Assembly: GCA_964017185.1 (NCBI GenBank)
Contig: OZ024874.1
Coordinates: 15,247,957-15,311,956, forward strand
Length of the DNA: 64,000 nucleotides
Direction: 5' to 3'
Source: Rugalucina vietnamica
Taxonomy: Eukaryota; Mollusca; Bivalvia; Lucinida; Lucinidae
Made by a program: the position numbers and the translations under genes. The notes under the pieces were generated by a model, which saw only the letters and a program-made list of their open reading frames with translations, was not told the origin of the DNA and did not search any database. Positions 63,193 to 64,000 of the stretch are shown here, piece after piece. Numbering within the stretch: the stretch's first letter is position 1; each line of letters starts with the position of its first letter.

Positions 63193-64000
63193 TTAACCGG
63201 ACTTAGACTGATCTAAGTTTACACCAGGTTCTCATTCAGTTCCCTTAAGTTTCATTTACCTTTTGTTTAACTTGAGCTTTCTGGAAGGACTCCAGATTCT
63301 TGAAGTTGAAAGCCATCCTCATATCTTCAACCGAGGAGAAATCTTCATCAGAGTTATCTACCCCTTTACCGAACTTAGATTTCCGCTTGAACAATGGGCT
63401 GTGATGTTTACATTTTGCCTTCAAGGCTTCCTCTTTGATGACTTTCGATGGGGAGTCTGGTTTATGAAGTCTGTGAACGGGCGAATTTGGAAGTGAAGCA
63501 CTGTGGGTGATGTCAAACTTATCCATATGTCTTGTCAGGGATGACTTCCTATTGCACGCACTTAGCAGGTCTAAACCAGTTTTCACTGATCCATTACCCT
63601 TGAGCACATTAATACCAGTTTCCATTGACCCAAGAGTCCCATTGAGCAGGTTTATTCCAGTTTCTAATGACCCATCTCCAGTGACTATGCTGTCTTTATC
63701 ACTTATATATTGGTCTGTGAGATTTTCAGATGAACTTGCTACAGTTCCATCATTTAAAGTTTCAACAGAGTCTACTGAGTTCTGATTGGACAGTTTCCAG
63801 TGTGAGATCAGGTCACGTGACGTGACAACTGGATCACATGACTTCACTTTGTCAGCTGATTCTACCTCCCAGCTCTGAAGATCTTCAGAATCTTGTAGAT
63901 ATAGTCTAGGAGATTCAGCAGTGGGGGTAACCACTTGGCTACTATCACAAATACTGTTGGTTTCATAAACCGTGTCTTTGTTCAAGCTACCGTCATCATC
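54393..64000 (-). CDS. TULP4: TULP4-like tubby superfamily protein, last three exons (5' part beyond window)
   Basis: Exons on the minus strand: 64000-63260 (partial), 55633-55451, 54509-54393 with TAA at 54393-54395. Junctions are GT-AG and all phase 0. The last two encode [20 protein letters not shown], then [20 protein letters not shown], then [20 protein letters not shown] and [15 protein letters not shown], the C-terminal tubby core that ends TULP4. TULP4 is described as a WD40/SOCS-box/tubby protein, a putative substrate receptor of a cullin-RING ligase; its N-terminal parts would lie to the right. The first visible exon (247 codons) is Ser/Asp-rich and low-complexity, ending [17 protein letters not shown]. 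The gene converges with CHAF1B. Introns are 7.6 and 0.94 kb, rich in MITEs. Confidence 0.85.
54734..54921. mobile_element. Palindromic MITE family D, shortened
   Basis: TTTGTGATGTGAGAAAAACGG / CTTTTCTCATGATGCAGCTCA; one arm of the central palindrome remains (AAAGCTGATCTGCGCC). In the last TULP4 intron. Confidence 0.8.
54990..55092. mobile_element. Palindromic MITE family D, fragment
   Basis: CTACAAACCCTCTTC, TCTGTGACTATAAGGGCCAG, GTGTCAGACATGATCAGGAA: the flank half only. Confidence 0.55.
55096..55246. mobile_element. Palindromic MITE family D, 3'-truncated
   Basis: TTTGAGCCGCATCATGAGAAAA, GGCGCAGATCTGCACAGCTGATCAGCGCC; stops after TTCTAGCC. Confidence 0.75.
55451..55633 (-). CDS. TULP4: TULP4 penultimate exon (61 codons)
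   Basis: Acceptor TTTCCTTCAG, donor AAGCAG|GTAAGA. Encodes [20 protein letters not shown] through [16 protein letters not shown] mutated duplicate lies 200 bp upstream (55833-55970). Confidence 0.92.
55656..55832. mobile_element. Palindromic MITE family D between the TULP4 exon and its duplicate
   Basis: GTGAGCCACAATGTGGGAAA at the left; perfect centre GATCAGCTGTGCAGTTATTG then CACAGCTGATC apart from one step; the right end is lost at the junction with the duplicate. Confidence 0.82.
55833..55970 (-). pseudogene. Decayed duplicate of the TULP4 penultimate exon
   Basis: Aligns with 55517-55650: CTAGTTGATAAAC, TTCTCATTCCA, GGCTTTATTATGCATG, GATCGTCTCCCTTGGTA and the acceptor CTGAAGGAAAGA are shared. 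Only the 5' two-thirds of the exon plus acceptor is copied. On the coding strand it begins ATGAAGCGAGCTCATACC and reaches a TGA at codon 12, so it cannot encode the domain. Confidence 0.88.
56098..56274. repeat. Three tandem copies of a 59-bp unit
   Basis: CATGTACACAAAAAA...TCTCACAGACCAAAG...GGTTCACGAAAGGTAAAAAT starts at 56098, 56157 and 56216, with few differences. Confidence 0.95.
56275..56557. other. No recognised feature
   Basis: Intron of the TULP4 gene; nothing seen. Confidence 0.4.
56558..56798. mobile_element. Palindromic MITE family D, complete
   Basis: TATGAGCTGCATGATGAGAA left, GTTTTCTGGCGTCTTAGCTCA right; perfect centre GATCAGCTGTGCAGT / ACTGCACAGCTGATC. Confidence 0.88.
57240..57630. 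mobile_element. Element with a 169-bp near-perfect hairpin
   Basis: 57459-57627 folds on itself: GGGGATAACAATATTCAAAT, GGTATATCGTCGGATATACG and TTTTACGGC pair with their complements, leaving a loop of about 20 bp (GGCTCCGCTTACGCGTCGCC). A smaller hairpin, CGACGGTATAT...ATATACCGTCGG, lies at 57302-57330. CG-rich in an AT-rich context, so perhaps recent. Confidence 0.8.
58112..58180. mobile_element. Palindromic MITE family D, fragment
   Basis: CTGCACAGCTGATCTGCGCC then TTTGTTTTTGCATATGCGAA and TTGGTTTTCTCA; right third only. Confidence 0.75.
58181..58946. other. TULP4 intron, little recognisable content
   Basis: A family D scrap may lie near 58655-58720 (GGGCCTGGTTGGAAACCCTG). Otherwise nothing seen. 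Confidence 0.4.
58947..59182. mobile_element. Palindromic MITE family D, complete
   Basis: GTGAGCTGCCGCATGAGAAA / TTTCTCATGACGCGGCTCAC; centre GATCAGCTTCACAGTAACTG then CTAAGCTGATC. Confidence 0.9.
59360..60080. mobile_element. Foldback-like element with GGGATTGGCCC minisatellite termini
   Basis: The left end holds four copies of CACAAACTGGGCCAATCC-like units (59370-59475). The right end holds about ten inverted copies (GGGATTGGCCCTGTATGTG, 59890-60065). The outer edges TATGTAAGGCTCACAAACTG and, inverted, TATGTAGGACTCACAAACTG match. Frames of repeated Trp/Gly/Val here are artefacts. Confidence 0.85.
60343..60535. mobile_element. Tc1/mariner (pogo-like) MITE
   Basis: Inverted ends CAACCTCATTATAACG / CGTTATAATGAGGTTTG flanked by TA on both sides; internal repeats of ACCTCATTATAAC. 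Ends of this type are seen in pogo/Tigger-class MITEs. Confidence 0.82.
60536..60957. other. Mostly unannotated, with a family D scrap
   Basis: 60601-60690 (CAGATAGTGTC, TAGGCTGGTTTGTGTCTG) looks like an eroded family D MITE half. Otherwise nothing seen. Confidence 0.4.
60958..61146. mobile_element. Palindromic MITE family D, shortened
   Basis: TTGAGCCGACGTACCACAAA left, CTGGTTTTCTCACTCCATGA right; centre GATCAGCTGTGCAGGACTGT then ACAGCTGACC. Confidence 0.82.
61385..61530. repeat. Dispersed repeat family F, copy 2 (inverted)
   Basis: GTTCTAACGAGTACCCACAA, GGTATACCCCTGCAAACCCC and GTGGGGTTTAAGAGGGTATA are the reverse of copy 1 at 54065. Confidence 0.75.
61786..62049. mobile_element. Palindromic MITE family D with a duplicated end
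   Basis: TTTGAGCCGCAATGCGAGAA left, TTCTCACGACGCGGCTCA right; centre GATCAGCTTCACAGTTACTG then CGAAGCTGATC. AATGCGAGAAAACCGGTCTT is tandemly duplicated near the left end. Confidence 0.9.
62064..62815. mobile_element. 0.75-kb element with GCGTAC-rich inverted termini
   Basis: Left TAGATAACGATGCGTACTGC, right GCGTACAGTACGCATTGTG followed by ATAATTATCTA. Several CGTACGC/GTACGCA words lie near both ends. The interior is AT-rich and non-coding. Confidence 0.65.
62877..63075. mobile_element. MITE-like repeat with CTGTAAATT / TTACAGTA ends
   Basis: TACTGTAAATTCAGCAATTT at the left and CTGACTTACAGTA at the right, with TTTCGCAAATT / AATTTGCG-type internal words; probably a TA-inserting MITE. Confidence 0.55.
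63154..63191. repeat. T17 G21 homopolymer tract
   Basis: Seventeen T followed by twenty-one G. The G run could form a quadruplex, but exact length is assembly-sensitive. Confidence 0.9.
63260..64000 (-). CDS. TULP4: TULP4 upstream exon, partial at window edge
   Basis: Open through the edge; donor CAAAAG|GTAAAT. The 247 codons are Ser/Asp/Asn-rich with a repeated theme [12 protein letters not shown](V/L)[19 protein letters not shown] (four copies), then [15 protein letters not shown] and [18 protein letters not shown] before the junction. Assigned to TULP4 by matching phase and strand with the tubby exons; this part itself is not recognisably conserved. Confidence 0.75.

Overview
The window is animal genomic DNA, most likely from a marine mollusc and probably a bivalve. 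It is AT-rich and intron-rich, with two host genes that have clear vertebrate orthologues, buried in transposon-derived DNA. The bivalve guess rests on the repeat types (CR1/L2-like and RTE-like retroelements, tRNA-derived SINEs, very abundant palindromic MITEs, tandem-core elements resembling molluscan pearl/Helentron-type repeats). I cannot test it by search.

Layout. 1-2.0 kb: two decayed reverse-transcriptase fragments, a 153-bp (TA)n tract and a (TTCTA)n tail. 2.58-7.7 kb: an almost intact CR1-like retrotransposon with a 2A-like ribosome-skipping motif, two PHD fingers, an endonuclease and a reverse transcriptase; a 1.34-kb hAT-type element sits exactly at its start codon. 8.5-11.6 kb: two non-coding inverted-repeat elements. 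13.28-36.00 kb (+): a complete 12-exon gene for CHAF1B, the p60 subunit of chromatin assembly factor 1 (680 codons). Its introns are filled with SINEs, MITEs, foldback elements, a 4.67-kb DNA transposon that itself holds a second CR1-like copy, and tandem-core elements. 36-43.3 kb: MITEs, SINE-like repeats, a third tandem-core family and an RTE-like relic. 43.35-49.5 kb: a giant imperfect palindrome built from divergent units of about 180 bp, resembling a foldback transposon. 49.9-52.4 kb: a tandem-core element holding an exact 128-bp array of palindromic nuclear-receptor sites. 54.39-64.0 kb (-): the last three exons of a TULP4-like (tubby-like protein 4) gene, running off the right edge. CHAF1B and TULP4 are therefore convergent, about 18 kb apart.

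The strongest novelty candidate is a set of three repeat families (here A, B, C; seven copies) with unrelated bodies but one terminal design. The 5' end is a two-tier hairpin always capped by a C-GAA-G triloop, with stem sequences that differ but stay paired. Next comes a GTC-rich stretch and a tandem-repeat body. Near the 3' end is a box complementary to the 5' terminus, followed by a simple hairpin. This suggests a Helitron/Helentron-like (single-stranded DNA) mobilisation mechanism. Family B carries ten oestrogen-response-element-like palindromes at exactly 128-bp spacing, and family A carries direct nuclear-receptor half-sites. Other notable items are a decayed duplicate of a TULP4 exon, a duplicated CHAF1B splice donor, three copies of the putative ASF1-binding motif in CHAF1B, and several elements whose terminal repeats are minisatellites.

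All calls come from reading the sequence by eye. Family names are judged from remembered motifs, and repeat boundaries are good to a few bases only where a target duplication is stated.
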